Shown: in pieces, positions 33,285 through 44,129 of the stretch
Layout: each line of letters starts with the position of its first letter
Numbering within the stretch: the stretch's first letter is position 1
From: Norana najaformis
Lineage: Eukaryota; Annelida; Clitellata; Crassiclitellata; Hormogastridae
Length of the DNA stretch: 64,000 bases
NCBI GenBank assembly: GCA_964023275.1
Contig: OZ029919.1
Span: 33,135,561-33,199,560 of the forward strand
Direction: 5' to 3'
Program-made: the position numbers and the translations under genes
Notes under the pieces: generated by a model
What the model was told of the DNA's origin: nothing
The model's database searches: none
Seen by the model: the letters and a program-made list of their open reading frames with translations, nothing else

Positions 33285-33582
33285 ATACAGTTTAAGTAAA
33301 ATATTCCGTATCCCACAAGTGAGACGTATGGGAGGCGCTCATCTCCTTTTCTTGGCCCTTAAGCCATCAATGGACGAATGCCAAGGTCAAGGACACGGGG
33401 CCAGTGCATCGCAGGACTTGCCGTTTACTTCCCAGCTTATGCCGGTACCAAATTCGACCGCTTGGTGACAGAGGCACAGTGTGCGCAAACAACTTGCCCA
33501 GAGTCGTTACACAGAGTCGAACCTGCAACCGCATGATCACTGACCAAACGCGTTACCGATAGACCACCATGCCGCACCCAGT
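33285..33582 (-). mobile_element. SINE-2, full-length-looking copy
   Basis: TATCCCACAAGTGAGACGTA, GGGGCCAGTGCATCGCAGGA, CTTGCCGTTTACTTCCCAGC, then GAGTCGAACCTGCAACCGC (B box complement) and ACCGATAGACCACCATGCCG (A box complement). 33590-33635 carries a duplicated GGTCTCTAATTAAC. Confidence 0.85.
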
Positions 33583-33767
33583 GATGCAGTTGATAGGTCT
33601 CTAATTAACACTGATTAGGTCTCTAATTAACGCTGATTTCCTTTGGCTTTTACCTAAACGATTTACAACTCTCGGGATATCATTAATAAAGGGCAAAAGG
33701 GATATTCTTCATGCTTCCAATATTTCCTGAGCAAAGCTACACTTCCCTTCTATATTCCAAATCATTT

Positions 33768-34205
33768 TGATCTTACCTTATCTTACCTTACCTTGCCTTA
33801 CCATACCTTACCTTGATCCACCTCACTTTCGCCTTACCTTTGTCGAGCTTTAGCTCACCTTATCTTACTACACCTCTCTTACCTTAACTTACCTTACCTT
33901 AATTTAACTCACCTTATCTTACTATGCCTTTCCTACCTAAACTTACCTTACCTGTCTTACCTTAACTTACCTTATCTTACTATACCTATCTTACCCTACC
34001 TTAACTTATCTTATTATACCTATCTTACCTTACCTTAACTTATCTTACTATACCTATCCTCCCTTACCTTAAGTTACCTTTTCTTACCTTACCTTACCTT
34101 ACTTTACCTTATATTACTATATCTCTCCTACCTAAACTTACCTTACCTATCTTACATTAATTTACCTTATCTTACCTTACCTTACCTTACCAATCCTATC
34201 TTACC
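33768..34205. repeat. Degenerate TTACC/TTATC pentanucleotide tract
   Basis: CTTACCTTACC and TATCTTACTATACC units over ~430 bp, with a ~60-bp higher-order period. Similar tracts at 48680-48960, 57205-57300 and 57880-58050. Confidence 0.85.
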
Positions 34206-34439
34206 TTTGCGCTTGCTCTACCTTATCGTTTATCACTCGCAGTGAATTAGCATTTCCATTGAATACGTTGACCGGGTCGGTGAGGTGAATCGGCCCAAGT
34301 GCAAGGTGTGCTAAGTACCTGAGAACGTCAACAGAAGAACGACACCTAGCGACAATAACAGACCGCAGTCCAAGTTGTCTTCGCTGAGCTATGGCTCGGA
34401 AATTCCAAACAACATGCGACCTTGCTACTGCAAATTTGT

Positions 34440-35115
34440 ATGGTGCGAAGATGAGGAGGAAATGAGCAGTAGGAAGAGGAGCAGCATGGGGAAGAAGAGA
34501 AGGAAGAGGAATATGAAGAGGAGGAGAAGCAGCAGAAGGAGGAGGAAGAGGAGGAGGAAGAGGACTATGAAGAGGAGGAAGAGAAATATGAAGAGAAGGA
34601 ATAGGAATTTGAAGAGAAGAAGGAAGAGGAATATGAAGAGGAGGAGGAAGAGGAATTTGAAGAGGAGGAATAGGAATATGAAGAGGAGGAGGTAGAGAAA
34701 TATGAAGAGGAGGAGAAGCAGCAGAAGGAGGAGGAAGAGGAGGAGAAAGAGGAATATGAAGAGGAGGAGGAAGAGGACAACGAAGAGGAGGAGCAGCAGA
34801 AGGAGGAAGAGGAGGAGGAAGAGGAATATGAGGAAGAGAAGCAGCAGCGGAAGAAGGAGGAGCAAGAGGAGGAAGCGGAAAGGAGGCAAAAGAAGAGGAA
34901 AAAGAAGAGAAAGGGATAATCAAGAGGACGGACACAAGGAAGAGGAAGAGGAAGCAAACGGAGATGAAAAGCAGTAAAAAAGAGGAACAGAGAAGGAAGA
35001 TATAGATGAGTAGAAAGAGACGGAGAAGGACCAAGAACAGTAGCAGAGAGGAAGCGGAGGATCAGAGAGACGAAGAGGCAGACGGAGCAAGACGAAGAAG
35101 GAGAATCAGCAACAG
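34440..35115. repeat. GGA/GAA polypurine tract
   Basis: AGGAGGAAGAGGA with AATATGAAGAGGAGG sub-repeats. The 277- and 202-codon - strand frames are artefacts. 34205-34440 holds nothing recognised. Confidence 0.9.
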
Positions 35116-35351
35116 CGGTCGAGGAAAATGAGGACGTATTCCAAGAATGTATACTATGCGTTCTTAAATACACACATAATTATATGCGCATAAAATTTGC
35201 ATAATTACTGACTACACGTACGGCTGGTGTACTTAGAAATAGTAGGGAATTCCCCTCTCTGCAAAATCCAGGCCACGTAACCAAATATTTGTTTCATTTT
35301 TTCCTAAATTGATAAACGTCTAATTCGCTGCGCCTAACTCCCTTCAGCTTG

Positions 35352-35516
35352 AAACAAGCATGCTTATATATGCGTATATATATAGATATATTTATATATC
35401 TATATATATACGATATACTATATATATATATCTATTATGATATACATAATATATGATATATATAATATCATGTATATAGATATATATAATATACGCATAT
35501 ATAAGCATGCTTGTTT
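35352..35516. other. 165-bp AT-rich inverted repeat
   Basis: AAACAAGCATGCTTATATAT then GCGTATAT at the left end and ATATACGCATATATAAGC, ATGCTTGTTT at the right are reverse complements over 28 bp. TATAGATATA pairs continue imperfectly inward. Could be a hairpin or a MITE-like element; no target duplication was confirmed. Confidence 0.75.
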
Positions 35517-35519
35517 AGT

Positions 35520-35840
35520 GTATCATATATATATATAAATGTATGTATATTTGTGTATATATATGATACACTTTTTCTATGCGTTTGTGTACAAAAATAG
35601 CAATACTGGCAGGTGCCCTTATGAGCCTATTAGCGGATAGCGGTGTCAGTGGCGGAGGGTGGCATTCGCGACAGGTAGTCGTTCCCCTAAGGCCACGGAG
35701 CGGAACGATTTGCCATCCCTGTAGCCGGGCTCAAGGACGCCCTCTGGCGGAGTCCAAAAAACGAAGAGAAATCCAGAAAACAGCTCAGCCTCAAATTACT
35801 GGTTGAAAGGCAATTAATCGCTCGTTTCACGCGAGGCCCT
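35520..35840. other. TA microsatellite then unclassified sequence
   Basis: TATATATA and GTATGTATATTTG to 35575. A 75-codon + frame starting MRLCTKIAILAGALMSLLA looks like a signal peptide, but nothing after it resembles a protein domain and no exon joins it. Confidence 0.3.
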
Positions 35841-35844
35841 GGAG

Positions 35845-36460
35845 TTGTAATTTTTGTAATTTAAGATTTTTAAAGCGCCTCTTAGAGGATAAACTCAACA
35901 GAGGTGCTTCCGACCCGAAGAAGTAAAATCACTGTTAAACAGTAGTCTTCAGGCGCCTGCGGAACACTGAGAGGGGGAGAGAATGGAGCTCAAGTCGCAG
36001 TTCTCGGGGGAGACGATTCCAGCAAGTGGGACCAACGTAGGCAAAGCTTCTGGACTGGGACGCAGCGGTTCGCATGCAAGGGACAGACAGGAGATCTTGA
36101 GTGGCCGAGCGAAGGTTGCTACGGCCCGGCAACGAGGAGACCAAAGTGCAGAAGTGAATGAGGTAAAGGGGAGCAGAGCCAAGAACACAACTGCGCATGA
36201 GGGAGAGGATCTTAAAGTGGACACGCTGCTGGACGGGAAGCCAAACCGCAGAATCAAACTCGACGCAATGCAATCAATGGCGTCGGCAGAGAGGGGTTCA
36301 GGGAGCATGAACCCCAATGGAAAAGTGAGGAGTAGAGGTGGTTTTGACCGCACTCTACGTTCGAAGGTAAAGGTGACAGTTTTTGCCGGCTAATTTGTCC
36401 GGATGGGGTAAAAGCCTTGGAGGTTTCCTGGAAAAGAACGAGAAAAGGAAAGTCATCCAT
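35845..36460 (-). mobile_element. LINE-AATTAC: reverse transcriptase C-terminus and 3' UTR
   Basis: The - strand encodes AVWLPVQQRVHFKILSLMRS, then LGSAPLYLIHFCTLVS and SLPGRSNLRSATQDLLSVP, ending RSFAYVGPTCWNRLPRELR and PLSVFRRRLKTTV. This is the familiar end of CR1/L2/Jockey-type reverse transcriptases (W-N-x-LP-x-LR, then S-x-F-RR-LKT). The 3' UTR holds CTCTAAGAGGCGCTTTAAAA and ends AAATTACAAAAATTACAA. The 5' side is truncated and a frame change occurs near 36250. A dead copy. Confidence 0.8.
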
Positions 36461-36467
36461 CGAAGAG

Positions 36468-36682
36468 CGTTTAGGTTAGGATTAGGTTGGATGGGGTTAG
36501 GTTTGGTTAGGATCAGGTTGGATGAGGTTAAGTTTGGTTAAGATTAAGTTGGATGGGGTTAGATTTGGTTAGGATTAGGTTGAATGAGGTTAGGATTAGG
36601 TTGGATGGGGTTAGGTTTGGTTAGGATTAGGTTGGATGAGGTTAAGTTTGGTTAGGATTAGGTTAGGTTTGGTTAGGACTAC
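36468..36682. repeat. TTAGGATTAGGTTGGATG tandem repeat
   Basis: Six units of about 38 bp: GGTTAGGATTAGGTTGGATG plus (A/G)GGTTAGGTTT. It superficially resembles telomeric TTAGGG but is never a clean hexamer array. Confidence 0.8.
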
Positions 36683-36789
36683 GATATACAATGCAAACCA
36701 ATAATGTATATATGTATGAATGTAATTATGTATTTATGTATGTGAGTATGCATATATGTATGTATGTATGTTTCAACCTAATATGGAAA

Positions 36790-37035
36790 CATCGTAATCG
36801 TAATCCCGAGATTTCTACGACGCCCAACGAAAGCCACGTCACGGGGACCAGCTATTCACAGGCGCTCATTCACAACAAAATCGATAGGCAAAAGTGTTCG
36901 GTTCCAGGTCAAGATCCAAGAGTCAGGCAGAGAGACAGCATGGCAGCTACGGTGGATGATGTTAGGGATTGGAGCTGAAAGAGGGATAAGAGGAAGAAGG
37001 GGAGTCGGTATAGGATCTGTAAAAGAGGAGTGATT
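36790..37035 (-). mobile_element. LINE-GATTAC 3' end, - orientation
   Basis: ATCGTAATCGTAATCCCGAG, TTTCTACGACGCCCAACGAA, AATCGATAGGCAAAAGTG, then GGATAGGATCTG-like GTATAGGATCTGTAAAAGAG. It is the unexpanded counterpart of 22722-23215. 36690-36780 is a (TATG)n patch. Confidence 0.75.
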
Positions 37036-37039
37036 TATA

Positions 37040-37430
37040 CTGCGCCGTAATCGTACCAAACATCCGCCAATCACTCTCGACACACCTGGGTGACTTCTGC
37101 GGTCGACTCTTGACCGCAAAAACCCTCCGAGCACTCGTCAGTCACTCGCCTGCAAACCAACTGCCTCGTTGTTCTTCCCAAGATCCGACTCTTCTTGTTT
37201 GTTTATGAAAGATCGTCAGGCGTGAGAGTCGCTGGTTCTTCGTCGTTTCGACTCCCAAGCGCCACACGCAACACCCGACTCGCTTGAGTAAACAGCGCGG
37301 TCGCCGGTCACGCGCCATTGGTCGCGCGGTAGTCACGCACCTCTGGCAACCGCAGGCGCCAATAATCCGTTGGATCATCTACTGCCTTAACCACTTCCCC
37401 ATTAAACTTCGCCGCTAAGTCATCTACTAA
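37040..37430. other. CpG-rich unique block
   Basis: No tandem repeats; contains GCGCCATTGGTCGCGCGG (CCAAT complement) at 37311-37328. No exon recognised. A promoter is possible but not shown. Confidence 0.3.
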
Positions 37431-37434
37431 ATTT

Positions 37435-37745
37435 AAGTGTATAGCTATCTCTTCATATATATACATATATATACACGTGCATGTACATGTATGTATTTAT
37501 CCGAACATTTATATAGTCGTAAATCAAATATATAAACATGGCAGTTTTGCCATATCTAAGCTCAAATGCATATATATATATTGAAGTGCATATAAATATA
37601 TGCCAACCTATAAACATACAAGTGAGTGTCATGTACATATGTATTTATATATGTCACATTTTCGCATTAAATGCCAAATATGCCACTAAGTCATTATATA
37701 AATTTCATATATATCACAAATACACATATATTAATAAACGGTAGT
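37435..37745. repeat. TA/ATAC-rich tract
   Basis: TATATATACATATATATAC and degenerate neighbours. 37745-38055 holds nothing recognised apart from GAAGAAGAAG at 38057. Confidence 0.75.
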
Positions 37746-38059
37746 GTCGTATAGATATACACAAACACTGTATGTTGATATACAGACGGATTGAACCTCT
37801 GTGTCATAAATTTCGAATTTCCGTCAGGCGTGAATAACGATCGTGCTCTCTCAGTGGTCCAGAAAAAGCGGTTCAGATTCGCGGATTCAAGGGCAAAGGC
37901 GCTACTCAAAGCAGTCGATTCGCAGGTGCGTTTCGCAGGAGTAAACGAACGTGGGTCTGACTCTTAAACGAACATGGAAAACCTTTTGCTTGCCTGTACA
38001 ACAGTCGCGGACTCATCCAGGGGTGGTTGGCACGCCGGCCATGCCGCTAAACTAAGAAG

Positions 38060-38570
38060 AAGAAGAAGCAAATGTAAATGTCAATGTACACGTTTTTATA
38101 CAGCGATCGTATGGCCTCACCCCTGCTCATTTTTCACCGCAGCTGCCCGTTCGAATGGGCGCCACACCACTTAAGGTCTCCGTGTAGGAACGTGCTAGAC
38201 CGAGATTAAAATCTCTGAAATATAAATGTAAATGTAGACGCTTTTCTATAGCGACCGTATGGTGTCAGCCCTGCTCATTTTTCAATAAATTTATCGGGTG
38301 AGATCCTTCACCACCGCTGCCCGTTTGAATGGGTACAACGCCAGCTAAGGTCCTCGTGTACGGATATGCGATTTAAAGGTGTCTAAACACAACCTAATAT
38401 TTGTAAAACTTAAATGTAAATATACACGGTTTTCTACAGCGACCGCATGGCCTCGACTCTGTTCATTTTTCAGTGAATCAAACGGGTGAGATCCTTCACC
38501 GTTTTGGGCGCCACGCCTTTTAAGGTCCACGGACCGTACTAGCCCGAGATTTAAATCTCTGAAATAAGCC
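38060..38570 (+). repeat. Three tandem units of the CGACCCTGCTCAT repeat (~165 bp each)
   Basis: Each has TGTAAATGTA(C/G)ACG(T/G)TTTT, TATAGCGA(C/T)CGTATGG, CCTGCTCATTTTTCA, GGGTGAGATCCTTCACC and GCCCGTT(C/T)GAATGGG. Each ends CCCGAGATT(A/T)AAATCTCTG. Single copies or fragments lie at 3345 and 50750. Confidence 0.7.
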
Positions 38571-38732
38571 ACGATAGACGCAGCCCTCTCCCTTGCATCA
38601 GCCCTTGACTATGGCTTTTGCCCCTGCTGTCGTATCGATAAGAAAAGTCGACTGAATACTACGCCACCATTGCATTGCATGCAAGATGCGAAGTAGAGAT
38701 GCAAAGAAAGATCACTGGACTCCAATGAATAG

Positions 38733-39228
38733 ACAATAGAAATGAGGAGGTAACAAGACAATAGAAATGAGGACGTAACAAGACAGTAGAAATGAGGACG
38801 TAACGAGACAATAGAAATGAGGACGTAACAAGACAGTAGAAATGAGGACGTAACAAGACAATAGAAATGAGGATGTAACAAGACAATAGAAATGAGGACG
38901 TAACAAGACAATAGAAATGAAGACGTAACAAGACAGTAGAAATGAGGACGTAACAAGACAATAGAAATGAGGACGTAACAAGACAATAGAAATGAGGACG
39001 TAACAAGACAATAGAAATGAGGACGTAACAAGACAATAGAAATGAGGACGTAACAAGACAGTAGAAATGAGGACGTAACTAGACAATAGAAATGAGGACG
39101 TAACAAGACAGTAGAAATGAGGACGTAATTAGACAATAGAAATGAGGACGTAACAAGACAATAGAAACGAGGACGTAACAAGACAATAGAAATGAGGACG
39201 TAACAAGACAATAGAAATGAGGACTATA
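38733..39228. repeat. 25-bp satellite, about 20 copies
   Basis: Unit ACAATAGAAATGAGGACGTA ACAAG. Copies differ by single changes (ACAGT for ACAAT, GAGGATG, AAGACG, TAACT, TAATT). Because 25 is not a multiple of three, all frames stay open with the same rotating peptide, which is not a gene. Confidence 0.95.
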
Positions 39229-39274
39229 CACAAGAAAAGCTCCAGAGTTGACAATTGAGCGACAGGAATTGTCT

Positions 39275-39605
39275 TGTCTTGTCTTATCTTCAACCGTCCT
39301 CGAGTCGAGGACTGACTGCACCGCGGACAATTTTGTGCCATCTGCTTCTGTCCCTCGTCTCCTGTAATAATTGGTCGAACGATAATTCAGTCCACGACTT
39401 CACGTTATCGATCCATGTCATCTTGGGTCGTCCCCGAGCTCGGGATCCAGGAATTGTGCCTTGGATGATGTCTTTCTCTAGGCAGTCTCTACTCTTTCTT
39501 AGCACATGCCCGAAGTATGAAAGCTTCCTCTTTCTTGTAATAACTGGTTGAACGACAATTCAGTCCATGACTTGATGTTATCGATCCATGTCGTCTTGGG
39601 TCTAC
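39275..39605 (-). mobile_element. LINE-EN/RT 3' end with the same internal duplication as 31.2 kb
   Basis: - strand: DIIQGTIPGSRARGRPKMTW, then IDNVKSWTELSFDQLLQ and RGAVSPRLED, with a (GTCTT)n-complement tail at 39275-39285. Beyond GCCCGAAGTATGAAAGCTTC at 39506 it jumps to TTGTAATAACTGGTTGAACG, starting a second, truncated copy to 39603. Confidence 0.8.
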
Positions 39606-39955
39606 ACCTACATACCTACCTACACATATATTCATGTATATGCATGCATACATGCTACATACATACATATTCATACACACACAAACATACATATACACAC
39701 GATAGACGGTCATTGCATGACATGCATGCTACATGCATACATATATGTACATACATATGCACAGACATAACATACATTCATACAAACATACATATACATA
39801 CATACATACACATACATACCTACACACACATACATACATACATATATACAAACATACATACAAACATACATACAAACATACATACATACACACATACACA
39901 TACATACATACAAACATACATACACACATACATACGTAGAAACATACATACAAAA
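39604..39955. repeat. ATAC microsatellite
   Basis: CATACATAC, ACACATACATAC and ACATACAAAC units. Long open frames are artefacts. Confidence 0.9.
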
Positions 39956-40013
39956 CAGGCTTGCAGAAGAATAGGGTGTGTCGGTCAAACTGCGACATTT
40001 CAGGCATCTTAAG

Positions 40014-40085
40014 TGGCCAATGAACAATTTGAAACGGAAGTCTTGAACAGCGACGACGCAGGCGGCAGCAGAGACCCATGTCCTT
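40014..40085 (+). CDS. Possible internal exon, function unknown
   Basis: Between GGCATCTTAAG and a strong donor CTT|GTAAGT the frame reads ANEQFETEVLNSDDAGGSRD, then PCP, 72 nt long. It starts with two bases and ends with one, so it could follow the exon candidate at 30322 (joining codon GTG). The composition is coding-like, but the acceptor is mediocre and no family is recognised. Confidence 0.28.
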
Positions 40086-40089
40086 GTAA

Positions 40090-40314
40090 GTGGGCGCTGG
40101 GTGGGTGAGTGGGTGAGTGGGTGGGTGGGTGGTGGGTGTTTGGAGGTATCAGTCGCTGTCGCGCCAAATGTAACCAATGCTCGTTTTGTAAACAAAGGCG
40201 TTTGACCTTTGTACCCGTCGCGACTCGGCGTTCGAATGATTTGCATGAACGAAGATTCCAATAACATCGGATGAAACTGCTGCTATCTCGTCGTTGTATG
40301 TCAGTGTGTGTGTC

Positions 40315-40353
<39 letters not shown>

Positions 40354-40400
40354 TTCTGTCCGTCTGTCTGCCTGTCTGTCTGCCAGGATTTGACTAGTCG
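40090..40400. repeat. GTGG/GAGT and CTGT microsatellites
   Basis: GGGTGGGTGAGTGGGTGAGT at 40100-40140 and (CTGT)n at 40316-40380. 40145-40310 is unclassified. Confidence 0.8.
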
Positions 40401-40551
40401 TTAAACCGACGTGTTAAGGCGCCTATAGCTTGCAATAACCTGAGGCGAAAGAGTGTTTGAGAGACAGACATGCATACAGACAGACAGTGGCAGAAGCAGA
40501 TACGGAGACAGACAGCGCAAGAAACTACAGACAGATTTTTATTTTTTATTT

Positions 40552-40732
40552 TTCCGCATTTATTAGGCGCCACTATCTGATGACTTAGCATCAATCGATG
40601 GCGCCGAGCAATTGTGAGTGAAGGAATTGCTCAGCGTCCCTACACAGTAACCGTCTCGGAGGAGGCTCGAACCCGTACACTTCGCGTTACAAGCCCAGCG
40701 CTCTATCAAATACGCTACCGTGCCCCTCTGAG
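40552..40732 (-). mobile_element. SINE-4, tRNA-Thr-like
   Basis: - strand head: GGGGCACGGTAGCGTATTTG, ATAGAGCGCTGGGCTTGTAA, CGCGAAGTGTACGGGTTCGA, GCCT. TGT sits where a threonine anticodon would be, between GGGCT and AACGC. The 3' end reads ATCAGATAGTGGCGCCTAAT. Other copies at 4.7 and 58.1 kb are more decayed. Confidence 0.75.
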
Positions 40733-41445
40733 ATAGATACAGAGAAAGATAGAGACAGAAAGAAAAAGAAAGAGACAGAACCAACGAGGGCGAGATACAG
40801 ACATGGGAAGAGTAAAAGAAATAGTCTGATAGAAAAAGATGGAAACAGAGACACAGAAACGGAAATAGACAGTGGCAAAGAGAGATAAATACGAAAAGAC
40901 AGAGGCAGATGCATAGGCAGAGAGAGACAGATACAGAGATATAGAAACAGAGACAGACAGACAGAGAGAGGGCGGACGGAGCCAAAGAGAGAGAGAACCA
41001 GACAGAGAGGGAGGATGGAGCCAGACAGACAGAGGGAACCAGACAGACAGAGAGAGGGATAGGAATCCAAACAGACAGAGAGGAAATCATACAGGCAGAC
41101 AGAGAGAAGCAACCAGAGAGATACACAGAGGGAGAACCAGACAGAAGGAATCAGAAAGAGGGAACCAGGCAGACAGCTAGAGACAGGGAACCAGAGAGAG
41201 ACACAGAGAGATACACAGAGACACACAGAGAGAACCAGACATAGAGAACTAGACAGACAGAGAGAGGGGTAGGGATCCGAGCAGACAGAGGTGGAACCAA
41301 GCAGAGACAGAAAGGGTTGGGGAGGGAATCATACAGGGAACCATACAGGCAGACAAAGAGAGGGGAACCAGAGAGAGAGAGACAGACAGAGACTGAGACA
41401 TAACCAGGCAGAGAGGGAGGAAGAGTCAGCCAAACAGAGAGAATC

Positions 41446-41480
<35 letters not shown>

Positions 41481-41610
41481 GGAAGCCAGAGGGAGAGAGG
41501 GGAACCAAACAGAGACGGAGATAGACAGACAGACAGACTCAATGAGACAGACAGACAGCCAGACATACAGACAGACAGAGACTCAGTGAGACAGGCAGAT
41601 CTTACATATA
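40733..41610. repeat. GA/GACA/AACCAGACAGA tract
   Basis: GAGAGAGAG, CAGACAGAGAG and GGAACCAGACAG units over ~880 bp; the last is a degenerate 20-40 bp repeat. Long S/L-rich - frames are artefacts. Confidence 0.9.
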
Positions 41611-41945
41611 CATACACGAAGACAAACTATCTGGTAAAGGCTGAGATCAACCGGCGACGAGGCAGAAGTGCCGAGCGTACAAGGCATCGTCGTTAAAACA
41701 CCGCCCCAGGTGCGAAATACGACACGCCCCGTTGCTTAAGGTTAATTGGGGGTCAAAAGAGATGGCAGAACGGTCTGTTGACCCCGAGGGGGTGATTGAA
41801 AGGGTGCCGGGGAATCTGACAGGAATCTAAAGACCTCACCAGGAATGTCGATGCGTGCCTTCGATGCGGGAATCGAACTAGTGACGCCTAGGAGGAATTC
41901 CTACCGACGTACACGCTCTGATAATAGTAATAGTCGTTATTACTA
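41611..41945. other. Unclassified non-tandem sequence
   Basis: GC-moderate, with GCGGGAATCGAACTAGTGAC at 41865 that resembles a B-box complement (possible SINE relic). No exon. Confidence 0.35.
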
Positions 41946-41949
41946 TTAT

Positions 41950-42336
41950 CGTTTTAACAGGACTTTAAATTTATAAATTTAAAATCACATTAAATTGATA
42001 TTAAATTGATAATAATAACGATGATGTCATTATTAGTATTATTTTTATTAGCCTCGAGGTATTTATGATCCCTCAGGAAGTAAATGTTATTATTTTTTTA
42101 TTAATATTATAATTATTTTTACTATTATTATCATTATTGCTATTAATATTACTTTATTATTATTACTATTATTACCATTATTGCCATTAATATTACTATT
42201 ATTATTATTATTATTATATTATTATTATTTTTATTATTATTATTTTTATTATTATTATTATTATTAATAATTACTATTATTAGTAGTATTATTACTATTC
42301 TCTTATTACTATTACTATTATTATTACTATTATTAC

Positions 42337-42373
<37 letters not shown>

Positions 42374-42640
42374 AGTTTTATTATTATATTATTTTTATTA
42401 TTACTTTTATTATATTATTATTATCATTATTATTATCATTACTATTATTATTATTAGTAGTAGTAGTAGTAGTAGTATTATTACTATTATTATTATTATT
42501 ATTATTATTAGTAGTAGTAGTAGTAGTAGTAGTAGTATTACTATTATTATTATTATTATTATACGAAGTTCAAAACTTTAAAAAAAATTCAGTCTAATGT
42601 GGATTATTTTTATTACTATTATTATTGAAAAAGTTAACTA
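41950..42640. repeat. TTA/TAT trinucleotide complex
   Basis: (ATT)n with (AGT)n at 42456 and 42508 and rare ATTTTT. About 650 bp of nearly continuous 3-bp periodicity. Confidence 0.95.
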
Positions 42641-42955
42641 TATCGTTTCCGCTTTAAGTCAGGTACTCCGAACGAAGCGTCAAGTGCTCTAGACATAGGA
42701 CCGTAGTGGGGGGGGGGGGGGACTGGAGGAGACCCAAGACCCAAAGACAACAGACCCTGTTCTAAATCAAATTCTACCCTAGGCACCGGTACCCAGCCCC
42801 CTACCCCGCGAAGGGCCTCTCACCCCTTCGGGGTCAATCGACCTGACACTAGTTGAGGTCAACAGAAACCACGACTGAGGCGCAGAGATGCCAGAGGGAG
42901 ATGCTCAGCAAGAGCATCATCATAACCGCACGTACGGTTTATGGCAGACGCGGAT
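42641..42955. other. Unclassified; includes a 15-G run
   Basis: G-run at 42708-42721. CGCGAAGGGCCTCTCACCCC followed by TTCGGGGTC can pair locally. No gene. Confidence 0.4.
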
Positions 42956-42957
42956 GT

Positions 42958-43200
42958 CACACACGCACGCACGCACGCACACGCATACACACACCTACAC
43001 ACACCTACACAACCACACCTACACACACACACCTACACACACACCTACAAACACCTACACAACCACATCTACACAGACCTACACAACCACACCTACACAC
43101 ACACCTACACACACCTACACAACCACATCTACACACACACAACATGCACTCACACACGCACACACACACACACGCACGCACACGATCGAACGTGCACACA
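42958..43200. repeat. AC / ACACCTACAC repeat
   Basis: CACACACCTACACA and CCACATCTACAC units of 10-14 bp. 43200-43500 is unclassified. Confidence 0.9.
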
Positions 43201-43503
43201 CGCACTGGCGGGCGCACAGGTGCCCTCGGGGTCCGGAGACCATTAAACGGTGGCGGGGCAGGTTGCAGATGAGCAGTCTGCAAACAGATGGATGGGGGTG
43301 CGGCGGTGGAGAGATGATACCCTCAAAGCATCCGTTTAATTCGGTCGCCAATAAAAGAGATAGTGACTTCATCTGCTGTATCTCCAGTGGAGATTGCGCC
43401 GTGTAAAGGGTAAAGGGGTCTTAAGAATTGAAAGGGAAACGGAGGACTAAAGGGGAACTCAAATGGTAAGAGACGGAAGTGAAGAGGGCAATCCCAACGA
43501 GGT

Positions 43504-43915
43504 CGGAATGGATGAAGGATGGAAGAGGTGAAGGATGAAGGATGGAATAGGCGAGGGACAGAAAGGATGAAGGATGGAATAGGTGAGGGACAGAAAGGAT
43601 GAAGGATGGAATAGGTGAGGGACAGAAAGGATGAAGGATGGAATAGACGAGGGACAGAAAGGATGAAGGATGGAATAGACGAGGGACAGAAAGGATGAAG
43701 GATGGAATAGACGAGGGACAGAAAGGATGAAGGATGGAATAGACGAGGGACAGAAAGGATGAAGGATGGAATAGGTGAGGGACAGAAAGGATGAAGGATG
43801 AAATAGGCGAGGGACAGAAAGGATGAAGGATGGAATAGGTGAGGGACAGAAAGGATGAAGGATGGAATAGACGAGGGACAGAAAGGATGAAGGATGGAAT
43901 AAGTTGGCACAGGAC
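43504..43915. repeat. 32-bp minisatellite, about 12 copies
   Basis: Unit GAAGGATGGAATAGRYGAGG GACAGAAAGGAT. Units alternate AGACGAGG and AGGTGAGG. Decay to the right into GGACGGAAGG-type sequence until ~44130. The 233-codon - frame is an artefact. Confidence 0.95.
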
Positions 43916-44129
43916 GGAAGGGATGAAAGATGAAAGAGGTGAGGGACATTAAGGGACAAAAAACGTTGAAGGACGGAAGGGAAGAGGAACAAAAAGGTTG
44001 AAGCTCGAAAGAAGAGAGGGGCAAAAGATTAAAGGACGTAAGGGATGAAGAAGAAAAAGGTTGAAGGACGGAAATGGTGAAGGACAGAAACTAGAAAGAC
44101 GGAAGGTGTGAGGGGAAAACAATGATGGA

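Noticed and set aside
34201..35173. 277- and 202-codon frames resembling proline-rich or serine-rich proteins
   Set aside because: Translation of the GGA/GAA tract; no conserved motif and no splice context.
35579..35806. Secreted small protein starting MRLCTKIAILAGALMSLLA
   Set aside because: The hydrophobic start is followed by unstructured sequence ending near LINE DNA; no promoter or splice evidence.
36468..36682. Interstitial telomere
   Set aside because: The unit is about 38 bp with TTAGG-like words but no run of TTAGGG; an ordinary minisatellite.
38609..39211. 200-codon frame with LLSCYVLISIV repeats, superficially membrane-like
   Set aside because: It is the 25-bp satellite read in rotating frames.
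42853..43406. Frames of 139-172 codons rich in H, T and P
   Set aside because: Translation of the AC/ACACCTACAC repeat.
43323..44024. 233-codon frame with FHPSSFLS repeats
   Set aside because: Translation of the 32-bp minisatellite.
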